12,889 nucleotides of DNA from NCBI GenBank assembly GCA_003500955.1, contig DNQP01000137.1, positions 1-12,889 of the forward strand. The letters are read 5' to 3'. The notes under the pieces are model-generated. The model saw only the letters and a list, made by a program, of their open reading frames with translations. It did no database searches and had not been told where the DNA came from. This document shows, piece by piece, positions 1 to 7,444 of the stretch (positions within the stretch are counted from its first letter, which is position 1; every line of letters begins with the position of its first letter). The position numbers were made by a program, and so were the translations under genes. This stretch comes from Curvibacter sp. Lineage in GTDB: Bacteria > Pseudomonadota > Gammaproteobacteria > Burkholderiales > Burkholderiaceae_C.

Positions 1-1125
1 CGCACCGGCACCCTGCTGGAGCGCGCCGCGCATTGTGCCGACCGCCACACGCCGGTGCCGCGCCGGGCCGATGACCTGGCCGCCATCCTCTACACCAGCG
101 GCACCACAGGCCGCAGCAAAGGCGCCATGCTCACGCACGGCAATCTGCTGAGCAATGCGCGCGTGCTGCAAAGCTACTGGGGCTGGAAGAACGGTGACGT
201 CCTGATCCATGCATTGCCCATCTTCCACGTGCACGGCCTCTTCGTGGCCCTGCACGGCGCGCTGCTCAACGGCAGCAAGATCATCTGGATGGCCAAGTTC
301 GATCCGAAGAAGGTCATCGAGAAGCTGCCCGAAGCCACGGTCTTCATGGGCGTGCCCACGCTCTACGTGCGCATGCTGGCCGAGCCTACGCTCACGCGCG
401 AGGCCGTGCGTAACATGCGCCTGTTCATCGCCGGCTCTGCCCCCTTGCTTCTTGAGACCTTCCAGGCCTGGCAGCAGCGCACCGGCCACACCATCCTCGA
501 ACGCTACGGCATGAGCGAGACCATCATGCTCACCTCCAATCCCTACGACGCCAAGGACGGCGAGCGCCGCGGCGGCACCGTGGGCTTCCCGCTGCCTGGC
601 GTGAGCCTGCGCGTGGCCGGTGATGACGGCCAGACCCTGCCCACCGGTGAGATCGGCGGCATCCAGGTCAAGGGCCCCAATGTCTTCAAGGGCTACTGGC
701 GCATGCCCGAGAAGACCAAAGAGGAATTCACGGCCGATGGTTACTTCAAGACCGGCGACGTGGGCAAGGTCGACGAGCGCGGCTACGTGACCATCGTGGG
801 TCGCAGCAAGGACCTGATCATCAGCGGTGGCTACAACGTCTACCCAGCCGAGATCGAGGGCTACATCAACGAGCTGCCCGGCGTGGCCGAGAGCGCGCTC
901 GTCGGCGTGCCGCACCCCGACTTCGGCGAGGTCGGGGTGGCCGTGGTCGTGCGCAAGCCCGGCGTCGCGCTGGAGCCTGAGCAGATCGTCGCCACGCTCA
1001 AGTCCAAGCTGGCCAACTTCAAGATCCCCAAGAAGTGCTACGTGGTCGACGATCTGCCGCGCAACACCATGGGCAAGGTGCAGAAGAACCTGCTGCGCGA
1101 TCAGTACAAGGCATTGTTCAGCTGA
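1..1125 (+). CDS. matB: malonyl-CoA synthetase (MatB-like acyl-CoA ligase), 5' end missing
   Basis: This is the C-terminal 374 codons of an ANL-superfamily adenylate-forming enzyme; the frame is open to the window edge, so the start lies upstream. Family members activate an acid with ATP and join it to CoA. Visible core motifs are the phosphate loop TSGTTGRSKG (about residues 33-42 of the visible part), the adenine-binding stretch YGMSET, the hinge region GYFKTGD, GRSKDLIISGGYNVYPAEIE, and the C-terminal PRNTMGKVQK with the catalytic lysine. The YGMSE(T)...TSNPYD stretch, VKGPNVFKGYWRMPEKTKEEF and DLPRNTMGKVQKN closely match my memory of malonyl-CoA synthetases (MatB), which make malonyl-CoA from malonate in the cytoplasm. 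Those enzymes are about 500 residues, so roughly 130 are missing. No malonate decarboxylase or transporter is visible nearby. A related short- or medium-chain acyl-CoA ligase is the alternative. Confidence 0.85.
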   Translation, partial: RTGTLLERAAHCADRHTPVPRRADDLAAILYTSGTTGRSKGAMLTHGNLLSNARVLQSYWGWKNGDVLIHALPIFHVHGLFVALHGALLNGSKIIWMAKFDPKKVIEKLPEATVFMGVPTLYVRMLAEPTLTREAVRNMRLFIAGSAPLLLETFQAWQQRTGHTILERYGMSETIMLTSNPYDAKDGERRGGTVGFPLPGVSLRVAGDDGQTLPTGEIGGIQVKGPNVFKGYWRMPEKTKEEFTADGYFKTGDVGKVDERGYVTIVGRSKDLIISGGYNVYPAEIEGYINELPGVAESALVGVPHPDFGEVGVAVVVRKPGVALEPEQIVATLKSKLANFKIPKKCYVVDDLPRNTMGKVQKNLLRDQYKALFS

Positions 1126-1145
1126 GTGCCCAGCGATACGACAAG

Positions 1146-1176
1146 AAAGAACGCCGGCATTGCCGGCGTTCTTTTT
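1146..1176. terminator. rho-independent terminator after matB, probably bidirectional
   Basis: A perfect 13-bp inverted repeat (1146-1158 paired with 1162-1174) encloses a 3-nt ATT loop, and a T-run at 1172-1176 follows on the plus strand. It starts 21 bases after the matB stop and ends 15 bases before the stop of the converging minus-strand gene. Read on the minus strand, the stem is followed by a less pure T-rich tract, so it may serve both genes. Confidence 0.9.
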
Positions 1177-1190
1177 GGGAGTGCGCCATC

Positions 1191-1994
1191 TCAGTGAAAG
1201 CGCAGCCTGAACTGCACGCCGGCCTCGCGGGTGCTGTTGCGCGGCTCCACGATCACGGCTCCCGGGACGCCGCCCAGCGACTGGCGGGCCTCGTCCGACG
1301 TGCCAACGCGCCAGTAATGCACGAAGAAGCCGATCGACCAGTGGTAGGCCTCGACACTGCTGCTCAGACGCAGGCCGTGGCCATTGCGCTGGCTGTTGAC
1401 GGGGTCGTTGGAGGTCGCGTCGGTGTCGGACAGAAAAGACTGGTGGCGACCGTCGAGCAGCAGGTCGTATTCGAAGCTCGTCGAGAGCCGGGCCTCGGGA
1501 CCCAGTTGCAGACGGTGGGTCAGGCCCAGGGGCAGGTAGACGTATTGGCTGCGGCGGCGATAGCCCTCGTCGCCAGTGGTGGTGAGTCCTCTCAGATCGG
1601 TGCTGAGCTTGCGGTAGCCGATGCCGAAGTAGGGGGCCAGCAGCTGCGCGCCCAGGGGGTAGTCCTTGCCGCCGGTGATCCGCACCTCGCTCAGGACGTC
1701 GGCATTGCCGCCTTTCTCGCCGCGGCTGGCGCTGCTGTAGTTGATGTTGCCGTGGGACTGGCGGGCATCGCCGCCCCAGTACCAGTTGTCGCTCAAGGCC
1801 TGGGTGAAGCGGAACATCAGCCCGACCTTGTTGCCGGCGTGCTCGAAGGCCGTGCTGCCGCTGCCAGCGTCGTAGCGCAGCTGCATGATTTCTATGCCCA
1901 GTTCGCTGCTATCGACCGAGCGCAGCGAGACCGGCTGGGCCTGGGCCGCGAGCGGGAGCAGGGCGAGGAGAGGGAGGAGGCGCGCAATGTTCAT
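1191..1994 (-). CDS. probable outer-membrane beta-barrel protein of unknown function
   Basis: This 267-residue protein has a clear Sec signal peptide: positive start MNIAR, leucine-rich core at about residues 6-16, and likely cleavage after AQA at residue 19. The mature part shows short alternating polar/hydrophobic stretches rich in Tyr, Trp, Phe and Gly (for example YWGGDARQSHG, SVEAYHWSIGFFVHYWRV) and ends in an amphipathic strand, GVQFRLRFH, as in many outer-membrane barrels. No long hydrophobic helix appears after the signal. The size would suit a barrel of about 8-12 strands. I do not recognise the family, and porin, lipid-modifying or adhesin roles cannot be separated. A convergent terminator lies downstream. 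The start was chosen for its signal peptide; the ribosome-binding site is weak (CGGGA). A 325-codon plus-strand frame overlapping it looks like a shadow. Confidence 0.75.
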   Translation of the reverse strand: MNIARLLPLLALLPLAAQAQPVSLRSVDSSELGIEIMQLRYDAGSGSTAFEHAGNKVGLMFRFTQALSDNWYWGGDARQSHGNINYSSASRGEKGGNADVLSEVRITGGKDYPLGAQLLAPYFGIGYRKLSTDLRGLTTTGDEGYRRRSQYVYLPLGLTHRLQLGPEARLSTSFEYDLLLDGRHQSFLSDTDATSNDPVNSQRNGHGLRLSSSVEAYHWSIGFFVHYWRVGTSDEARQSLGGVPGAVIVEPRNSTREAGVQFRLRFH

Positions 1995-2092
1995 GGTGTC
2001 CCGTGGTGTTGAGAGTCTGTTCGCACCGGGAAATCAGCTTGAACAGGCCCGGCCCACAGGAATTTACCAGCTTGCGGCCTCGCGGTCCCGTG

Positions 2093-2536
2093 TCAGCGCA
2101 GTACCAGCACCGGGATGTGCGTATGCGTCAACACCTGCTGGGTCTCGCTGCCCAGCAGCACGCGCTTGATGCCCTTGCGGCCGTGCGAGGCCATGACGAT
2201 GAGGTCGCACTTGTTCTTCTTGGCGGTGGTGATGATGGCCTCGCTGATCAGGTCGGACTTGACGACCACGCCCTTGGCCGTGACGTCTTTGCTCTTGGCG
2301 GCTTTGGCTACGGCATCCACCACAGCCTGGCCCTGGGTGGTCCACTGTTTCTCGATCTTTTGGATGTCGCTCAGCGGCAGCGTCAGACCGCCTTCGAAGT
2401 AGCTTTGCGGATAGCGCGGTACCACCTTGAGGGCGACGAGTTCGGAACCGCTGAGCTGCGCCAGGGCGATGGCGCTGCTCACGGCCTTCTTGGAAAGGGT
2501 GCTGCCATCGGTGGCGACGAGGATACGCTTGTACAT
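2093..2536 (-). CDS. universal stress protein, UspA family
   Basis: This 147-residue single-domain Usp protein is cytoplasmic and of the family's usual length. It opens with YKRILVATDGS, where Asp10 is the usual nucleotide-contacting acid, and ends with MASHGRKGIKRVLLGS followed by IPVLVLR. The family's ATP-binding motif is G-2x-G-9x-G(S/T). Here the second glycine (Gly119) and Gly129-Ser130 are present, but the first glycine is Ala116, a substitution I have seen in many Usp sequences. Family members bind ATP or AMP and support survival under stress; the substrate or partner here is unknown. The start has a good AGGAG at 2546-2542, spaced 5 nt. The gene is divergent from ccoI, and a perfect FNR box sits 63 bases upstream of its ATG at a distance fitting class II activation, so low-oxygen induction is likely. 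Confidence 0.93.
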   Translation of the reverse strand: MYKRILVATDGSTLSKKAVSSAIALAQLSGSELVALKVVPRYPQSYFEGGLTLPLSDIQKIEKQWTTQGQAVVDAVAKAAKSKDVTAKGVVVKSDLISEAIITTAKKNKCDLIVMASHGRKGIKRVLLGSETQQVLTHTHIPVLVLR

Positions 2537-2598
2537 GCTGGCTCCTGGTGAAGTTGTTACGGTGCCTCTAGCTTAGGCCACATGCTTCTGCCATGGTC

Positions 2599-2612
2599 TT
2601 GATCCATATCAA
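2599..2612. promoter_or_regulatory. FNR-type operator between usp and ccoI
   Basis: The sequence TTGATCCATATCAA matches the FNR/ANR consensus TTGAT-N4-ATCAA at all ten specified bases. Its centre is 2605.5. If it acts at -41.5 towards usp, transcription would start near 2564, with TAAGCT (2575-2570 on the minus strand) near the -10 position and a leader of about 28 nt that keeps the usp ribosome-binding site. Towards ccoI the same geometry puts TAGGCT (2635-2640) exactly at -12 to -7 and a start near 2647. Each -10 matches only 3 of 6 bases. The cognate regulator gene fnr is in this window. Confidence 0.88.
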
Positions 2613-2614
2613 GT

Positions 2615-2620
2615 AGGAGG
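2615..2620 (+). promoter_or_regulatory. AGGAGG Shine-Dalgarno-like hexamer upstream of ccoI, of doubtful use
   Basis: A perfect AGGAGG ends 4 nt before a TTG codon at 2625 that is in frame with ccoI, and 22 nt before the first in-frame ATG (2643). It would support initiation at 2625 if the transcript starts upstream of it. If the FNR box drives a class II promoter, the transcript would begin near 2647 and exclude both the hexamer and TTG 2625. The sequence does not settle which holds. Confidence 0.35.
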
Positions 2621-2648
2621 CGGGTTGGGCCCGATAGGCTTGATGTCC

Positions 2649-4985
2649 ATGAGTTCTGCCCGTCTTGCCGCATCGCCAGCTCCGTCCGCTGGTGCCGCCG
2701 CGCTTGCCGACCCGCCAGACTGGGCGTCGGGCGAGGGCCTGCTGGACGACCCCGAGCTGTGGTCGAGCTTCAGCCGCCCGCAGGCCGGCGCCAGCGAGAC
2801 GCAGGGCTGCTGGGAATCCCATCTGCTGATCGAAGGCATGCACTGCGCGGCCTGTGCACTCAACGTCGAGGACGCGCTGCGACGCATCCCCGGTGTGCAA
2901 AGCGCCAGCGTCAGCGCGGGTAGCCGGCGCGCCCGGGTGCGCTGGGACGCCGGGATCGTGCGCCCCTCCGAATGGATGCAGGCCGTGCGCCGTGCCGGTT
3001 ACCGTGCCGTGCCGGCACAAGATGCGCTGGCCGGGGAGCGCCGCCGCAAGGAGACGCGTCAGGTTCTCTGGCGCTGGCTGGTCGCAGGCTTTTGCATGAT
3101 GCAGGTCATGATGTACGCGTGGCCGGCTTATGTGGCCGAGCCGGGCGACCTCACGTTGGAGATGAAGCAGCTGCTGCGCTGGGCCTCCTGGGTCATCACG
3201 CTGCCCGTGCTCTTCTTCTCCTGCAAGCCTTTCTTTGTCGCGGCCGGACGCGACATCCTGCAGCGGCGCATCGGCATGGACCTGCCGGTGGCGCTGGGCA
3301 TGGCCATCACCTTCGTGGTCAGCACCGCTGGTACCTTCGAACCGCAGGGCATCTTCGGCCGCGAGGTGTATTTCGACTCGCTGACCATGTTCGTCTTCTT
3401 CCTGCTCACCGGCCGCTGGCTGGAGCAGCGCCTGCGCCAGCGCACGGCGGGCGCGCTGGACGCGCTGATGAACCGCTTGCCCGACAGCGTGCTGCGCCAG
3501 CGTGCCGACGGCGAGTTCGAACGCGTGGCCGTGCACCGGCTGCGCCCCGGCGATGTGCTGCGCGTACTGCCTGGCGAGTCCTTCCCGGCCGACGCCACCG
3601 TGCTCGAAGGCCAGACCCATGCCGATGAGGCCCTGCTCACAGGCGAGTCGCGCCCGTTGCCGCGCGGCCCCGGCGCGGCGGTGATCGCCGGCAGCCACAA
3701 CCTCAGCGCGGCCGTGCGGGTGCGGGTGGAACGCACGGGCGAGGACACGCGCTACGCCCAGATCGTGGCGCTGATGGAGGAAGCCGCCCAGAGCCGGCCG
3801 CAGCTGGCCCTGCTGGTGGACCGGCTGGCCCGGCCCTTTCTCGTCGGCGTGCTGCTGGCCGCGGCGGGTGCCGCTGCCCGGTGGTGGCCCCAGGACCCGG
3901 GCCATGCGCTCATGGTCGCTGTGGCCGTGCTCATCGTCACCTGCCCCTGCGCGCTTTCGCTCGCCACGCCCGCGGCCATGCTGGCGGCCGCCGGCACCCT
4001 GGCGCGCCAGGGCGTGCTGGTGCGCCGGCTCGGTGCGCTGGAGGCGCTGGCCCACACCGATCTCGTGATCTTCGACAAGACCGGTACGCTGACCCGCGAC
4101 GCACTCGTGATGCAGGGCCTGCATCTGCGTGCAGGCGCCACGCGCAGCCAGGTACTGGCCCGGGCGGCCGCGCTGGCGCGGCATTCATTGCATCCGGTTT
4201 CGCGTGCGCTGCAGGCCACGGCCGATGCAGAGAAGGTGGCACCCTGGCTCAGCGCGCAGGTGCAGGAGCAGGCGGGTGCCGGTCTCACGGGTCTGGTGCG
4301 CTCTGCGCCCGACGAGGTCTGGCAGCACGTGCGCCTGGGCTCGGCGGCGCACTGCGGCCTGCCCGCGCAGCCGGTCGCGGGCCCGCATGCCGTGCTCTGC
4401 GATGCGCAAGGCTGGCTGGCCACCTTCGAATTCGGCGAGGACCTGCGGCCGGACGCCCAGGCCACCGTGGCGGCGCTGCAGGCCCAGGGCATCGAGGTGC
4501 GCATCCTCTCGGGTGACGCGCCAGAGGCTGTCGCTCGTGTGGCGAAGCAGCTGGGGATAGCCCAGGCGCGCGGCGGCTGCACGCCCCAGGACAAGCTGGA
4601 GGCGCTGCAGCAGGCGCGGCGGTCCGGTCGCCAGGCCGTGGTGGTGGGAGATGGCCTCAACGACGGGCCGGCCCTGGCCGGTGCCCCGGCTTCCTTTGCC
4701 TTCGGGCAGGCCGTTCCGCTGGCGCAGGCGCGCGCCGATTTCGTGGTGCTGGGTGAACAGCTGGCTCAGGTGGAGGCGGCCATCCGCCTGGCGCGGCGCA
4801 CCCTGCGCATCGTGCGCCAGAACCTGGGCTGGGCCATCGCCTACAACGCAGTCTGTGTGCCGCTGGCCGTGGTGGGCTGGATGCCGGCTTGGCTGGCCGG
4901 TCTGGGCATGGCCGCGAGTTCGCTGCTGGTCGTCGTCAATGCACTGCGTCTGGCGCCAGGCTGGCGCGGCAAGGAGAGTGTCTGA
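2649..4985 (+). CDS. ccoI: cbb3-oxidase copper-exporting P1B-type ATPase CcoI/FixI
   Basis: This inner-membrane pump moves Cu(I) towards the periplasm and, in the CcoI/FixI/CtpA group, supplies the CuB site of cbb3 oxidase. Counting from ATG 2649 (778 residues), there is an Ala/Pro-rich N-terminus of about 60 residues, one heavy-metal-associated domain with GMHCAAC (Cys66, Cys69), membrane segments from about residue 140, the actuator TGES (331-334), the CPC metal site in TM6 (Cys432, Cys434), the phosphorylated Asp476 in DKTGTLT, HP (515-516), and GDGLND (667-672). TM7 carries YN and TM8 carries MAASS, the P1B-1 copper signature. The start is uncertain: TTG 2625, ATG 2643 and ATG 2649 are all in frame. 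I chose 2649 because it fits a promoter start near 2647, which implies a leaderless mRNA. The stop overlaps ccoS by one base. Confidence 0.94.
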   Translation: MSSARLAASPAPSAGAAALADPPDWASGEGLLDDPELWSSFSRPQAGASETQGCWESHLLIEGMHCAACALNVEDALRRIPGVQSASVSAGSRRARVRWDAGIVRPSEWMQAVRRAGYRAVPAQDALAGERRRKETRQVLWRWLVAGFCMMQVMMYAWPAYVAEPGDLTLEMKQLLRWASWVITLPVLFFSCKPFFVAAGRDILQRRIGMDLPVALGMAITFVVSTAGTFEPQGIFGREVYFDSLTMFVFFLLTGRWLEQRLRQRTAGALDALMNRLPDSVLRQRADGEFERVAVHRLRPGDVLRVLPGESFPADATVLEGQTHADEALLTGESRPLPRGPGAAVIAGSHNLSAAVRVRVERTGEDTRYAQIVALMEEAAQSRPQLALLVDRLARPFLVGVLLAAAGAAARWWPQDPGHALMVAVAVLIVTCPCALSLATPAAMLAAAGTLARQGVLVRRLGALEALAHTDLVIFDKTGTLTRDALVMQGLHLRAGATRSQVLARAAALARHSLHPVSRALQATADAEKVAPWLSAQVQEQAGAGLTGLVRSAPDEVWQHVRLGSAAHCGLPAQPVAGPHAVLCDAQGWLATFEFGEDLRPDAQATVAALQAQGIEVRILSGDAPEAVARVAKQLGIAQARGGCTPQDKLEALQQARRSGRQAVVVGDGLNDGPALAGAPASFAFGQAVPLAQARADFVVLGEQLAQVEAAIRLARRTLRIVRQNLGWAIAYNAVCVPLAVVGWMPAWLAGLGMAASSLLVVVNALRLAPGWRGKESV

Positions 4986-5122
4986 TGGACATCCTGTATC
5001 TGCTGATCCCGCTGTCGGTGGCCTTGGTCTTCTTCATCCTCGCCGGCCTGTGGTGGGCCATCGAGCGTGGTCAGTTCGAAGACCTCGAGTCCGAGGGTGA
5101 ACGCATCCTGCGGGATTCCTGA
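4985..5122 (+). CDS. ccoS: cbb3-type cytochrome oxidase assembly protein CcoS
   Basis: This 45-residue protein has one N-terminal membrane helix (about residues 3-25, [20 protein letters not shown]) followed by [20 protein letters not shown]. The W-x3-xGQF(E/D)DL(E/D) pattern is the CcoS hallmark. CcoS is needed for insertion of cofactors (haem and copper) into CcoN in species where it has been studied. The start ATG shares one base with the ccoI stop (TGATG), so translation is probably coupled, and AAGGAG at 4971-4976 lies 8 nt upstream. The C-terminal tail is short, ending ILRDS. Confidence 0.95.
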   Translation: MDILYLLIPLSVALVFFILAGLWWAIERGQFEDLESEGERILRDS

Positions 5123-5128
5123 GCGCGC

Positions 5129-5142
5129 TTGATTTGCATCAA
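5129..5142 (+). promoter_or_regulatory. FNR-type operator and class II promoter of ccoNOQP
   Basis: The sequence TTGATTTGCATCAA matches TTGAT-N4-ATCAA at all ten specified bases, 7 bases after the ccoS stop. With its centre (5135.5) at -41.5, transcription would start at about 5177, giving a 23-nt leader that carries the AGAGAGG ribosome-binding site. GACACT at 5165-5170 falls exactly at -12 to -7, a 3-of-6 match to the -10 consensus, as expected of an activator-dependent promoter. It marks ccoN as the head of its own transcription unit, separate from ccoI-ccoS. Confidence 0.92.
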
Positions 5143-5199
5143 ATGGTGTCCTGGCCTGAAGACGGACACTCCACAGGGTTCATCAACAGAGAGGCGCAC

Positions 5200-6636
5200 A
5201 TGGCATTTTCAAACCAGCAGGCGAACGTGTACAACGACACCGTTGTGCGCCAGTTCGCCATCATGACGGTGGTCTGGGGTGTGGTGGGCATGCTGGTCGG
5301 CGTGATCATCGCCGCCCAGCTGACCTGGCCCGAGCTCAACTTCGGCATCCCCTGGCTCAGTTACGGCCGCTTGCGGCCGCTGCACACCAATGCGGTGATC
5401 TTCGCCTTCGGCGGCTGTGGCCTGTTCGCGGCCGCCTATTACGTGGTGCAGCGCACCTGCCATGTGCGGCTCTTCGCTGACAAGCTGGCCGCCTTCACCT
5501 TCTGGGGCTGGCAGGCCGTCATCGTGCTGGCGGCCATCACCCTGCCGCTGGGCTACACCTCGGGCAAGGAATACGCCGAGCTCGAGTGGCCCATCGACAT
5601 CCTGATCACCCTGGTCTGGGTGGCCTTTGCCATCGTGTTCTTCGGCACCATCGGCACGCGCAAGGTCAAGCACATCTACGTGGCCAACTGGTTCTTCGGC
5701 GCCTTCATCCTGGCCGTGGCCCTGCTGCATCTGGTCAACAGCGCGGCCGTGCCGGCCGGTTTCTGGAAGTCCTACTCCGCCTACGCCGGCGTACAGGACG
5801 CCATGGTGCAGTGGTGGTACGGCCACAACGCCGTGGGCTTCTTCCTCACCGCAGGCTTCCTGGGAATGATGTACTACTTCATCCCCAAGCAAGCGGAACG
5901 GCCGGTGTACAGCTACCGCCTGTCCATCGTGCACTTCTGGGCCCTGATCTTCACCTATATGTGGGCAGGTCCGCACCACCTGCACTACACGGCGCTGCCG
6001 GACTGGACGCAATCGGTCGGCATGCTGTTCTCGCTGATCCTGCTTGCGCCGAGCTGGGGCGGCATGATCAACGGCATCATGACGCTCAGCGGCGCCTGGC
6101 ACAAGCTGCGTGACGACCCCATCCTGCGTTTCCTGATTGTCTCGCTGTCCTTCTATGGCATGAGCACCTTCGAGGGCCCGATGATGTCGATCAAGACCGT
6201 CAACGCGCTGTCGCACTACACCGACTGGACCGTGGGCCATGTGCACTCGGGCGCGCTGGGCTGGGTGGGTCTGGTGACCATGGGATCGATGTACTACCTG
6301 ATCCCGCGCCTCTTCGGCCAGAAGCAGATGTACAGCGTCAAGGCCATCGAGGCGCACTTCTGGATCGCCACCATCGGCATCGTGATCTACATCGCGGCCA
6401 TGTGGATTGCCGGCGTGATGCAGGGCCTGATGTGGCGCGCCATCAACCCCGACGGCACGCTGACCTACACCTTCGTCGAATCGGTCAAGGCCACCTATCC
6501 CTTCTACGTCCTGCGTCTGCTGGGTGGGGTGCTCTACCTCGGCGGCATGCTCATCATGCTGTGGAACGTCTACAAGACCGCCATGGTCGGACGCACGACC
6601 CACGTCAACATTCCCGCCGCAGCGGCCCATGCCTGA
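5200..6636 (+). CDS. ccoN: cytochrome c oxidase cbb3-type, catalytic subunit I CcoN
   Basis: CcoN is the haem-copper catalytic subunit in the inner membrane, where O2 is reduced to water. The protein is 478 residues with about 12 helices. All key ligands are visible: His62 (LRPLHTN) and His349 for low-spin haem b, His347 for haem b3 (GHVHSG), His209 (WYGHNA), His259 and His260 (GPHHLHY) for CuB, and Tyr253 in TYMWAGP, which corresponds to the tyrosine cross-linked to a CuB histidine in cbb3 enzymes. Glu325 in STFEGPM is also conserved. The start at 5200 follows AGAGAGG (5188-5194, spacing 5). An in-frame TTG at 5134 would add 22 residues but lies inside the FNR box upstream of the expected transcript, so it is not used. 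The stop lies 13 bases before ccoO. Confidence 0.97.
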   Translation: MAFSNQQANVYNDTVVRQFAIMTVVWGVVGMLVGVIIAAQLTWPELNFGIPWLSYGRLRPLHTNAVIFAFGGCGLFAAAYYVVQRTCHVRLFADKLAAFTFWGWQAVIVLAAITLPLGYTSGKEYAELEWPIDILITLVWVAFAIVFFGTIGTRKVKHIYVANWFFGAFILAVALLHLVNSAAVPAGFWKSYSAYAGVQDAMVQWWYGHNAVGFFLTAGFLGMMYYFIPKQAERPVYSYRLSIVHFWALIFTYMWAGPHHLHYTALPDWTQSVGMLFSLILLAPSWGGMINGIMTLSGAWHKLRDDPILRFLIVSLSFYGMSTFEGPMMSIKTVNALSHYTDWTVGHVHSGALGWVGLVTMGSMYYLIPRLFGQKQMYSVKAIEAHFWIATIGIVIYIAAMWIAGVMQGLMWRAINPDGTLTYTFVESVKATYPFYVLRLLGGVLYLGGMLIMLWNVYKTAMVGRTTHVNIPAAAAHA

Positions 6637-6649
6637 GGAGAACCCCATC

Positions 6650-7276
6650 ATGGCTCACAACAACACCTCCGGCGGCCTCTCGCACGAGAAGATCGAGACC
6701 AACAACTTCCTGATGATCGTGCTCATCCTGCTCGTGCTGCTGGTCGGCGGCCTGGTCGAGATCGTGCCGCTCTTCTTCCAGAAGTCCACCACCGAGCCCA
6801 TCCAGGGCGTGCAGCCCTACACGGCATTGCAGCTGGCCGGGCGCGACGTCTACCTGCGCGAGGGCTGCTACAACTGCCACTCGCAGATGATCCGGCCCTT
6901 CCGCGCCGAGACGCTGCGCTACGGTCACTACTCGGTAGCCGGCGAGTCGGTCTACGACCATCCCTTCCAGTGGGGCAGCAAGCGCACCGGCCCTGACCTG
7001 GCGCGCGTGGGCGGCAAGTACAGCGACGAGTGGCATCGCCTGCACCTGCTCAATCCGCGAGATCTGGTGCCCGAATCCAATATGCCCGCCTATCCCTGGC
7101 TGGCGAAGGACCAGGTCGACCACGCCGCGCTGCCACGCCACATGAAGGCCTTGCGCGCGGTCGGGGTGCCCTACACCGACGAGCAGATCGCCAAGGCCAG
7201 CGAGGAAGTCCAGGGCAAGACCGAGATGGAAGCCCTGATTGCCTACCTGCAAGGCCTGGGCACGGCCCTCAAGTAA
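6650..7276 (+). CDS. ccoO: cytochrome c oxidase cbb3-type, mono-haem subunit II CcoO
   Basis: This 208-residue protein is anchored by one N-terminal helix (about residues 19-43) with its haem c domain in the periplasm. CYNCH at residues 73-77 binds haem c, and Met145 in ESNMPAYPW is the expected distal ligand. Other family-typical stretches are [37 protein letters not shown] and W(H)RLHLLNPR. It passes electrons from CcoP to CcoN. The ATG at 6650 has a strong TGAGGAG (6634-6640, spacing 9) whose TGA is the ccoN stop. The frame stays open further upstream to 6524 inside ccoN, but that extension does not resemble CcoO. Confidence 0.97.
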   Translation: MAHNNTSGGLSHEKIETNNFLMIVLILLVLLVGGLVEIVPLFFQKSTTEPIQGVQPYTALQLAGRDVYLREGCYNCHSQMIRPFRAETLRYGHYSVAGESVYDHPFQWGSKRTGPDLARVGGKYSDEWHRLHLLNPRDLVPESNMPAYPWLAKDQVDHAALPRHMKALRAVGVPYTDEQIAKASEEVQGKTEMEALIAYLQGLGTALK

Positions 7277-7291
7277 GACGGAGACCACACC

Positions 7292-7429
7292 ATGGATGTC
7301 AACACCCTGCGCTCCATCGTCACCGTCGCCGGTCTCGTCTGCTTCATCGGCATCGTCTGGTGGGCTTGGTCGGGCCGTAACCGCGCCGACTTCGAGCAGG
7401 CCGCGCGGCTGCCTTTCGAACAGGACTGA
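7292..7429 (+). CDS. ccoQ: cbb3-type cytochrome oxidase small subunit CcoQ
   Basis: This 45-codon protein has one membrane helix (about residues 9-27, IVTVAGLVCFIGIVWWAW) followed by a basic turn, SGRNRADFEQAARLPF. The pattern of helix, Trp-rich boundary, then R-x2-F-(D/E)-x-A-A-x-LPF is typical of CcoQ/FixQ, which stabilises the cbb3 complex. A GGAG (7280-7283) sits 8 nt before the ATG. It lies in the standard place between ccoO (15 nt away) and ccoP (15 nt away). Confidence 0.93.
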   Translation: MDVNTLRSIVTVAGLVCFIGIVWWAWSGRNRADFEQAARLPFEQD

Positions 7430-7444
7430 TCCCAAGGAAGAAAC

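Noticed and set aside
1035..2012. 325-codon plus-strand frame overlapping the matB end and the beta-barrel gene
   Set aside because: It runs straight through a strong terminator, overlaps matB in another frame, and looks like an Ala/Val/Gln shadow, while the minus strand has a signal peptide and barrel-like strands.
2568..4184. 538-codon minus-strand frame opposite ccoI
   Set aside because: Low-complexity His/Arg/Ala composition with no recognisable motif; ccoI on the other strand has every P-type ATPase signature.
5209..6651. 480-codon minus-strand frame opposite ccoN
   Set aside because: A mirror of the codon bias of ccoN; His/Asp/Gly-rich without hydrophobic segments or motifs.
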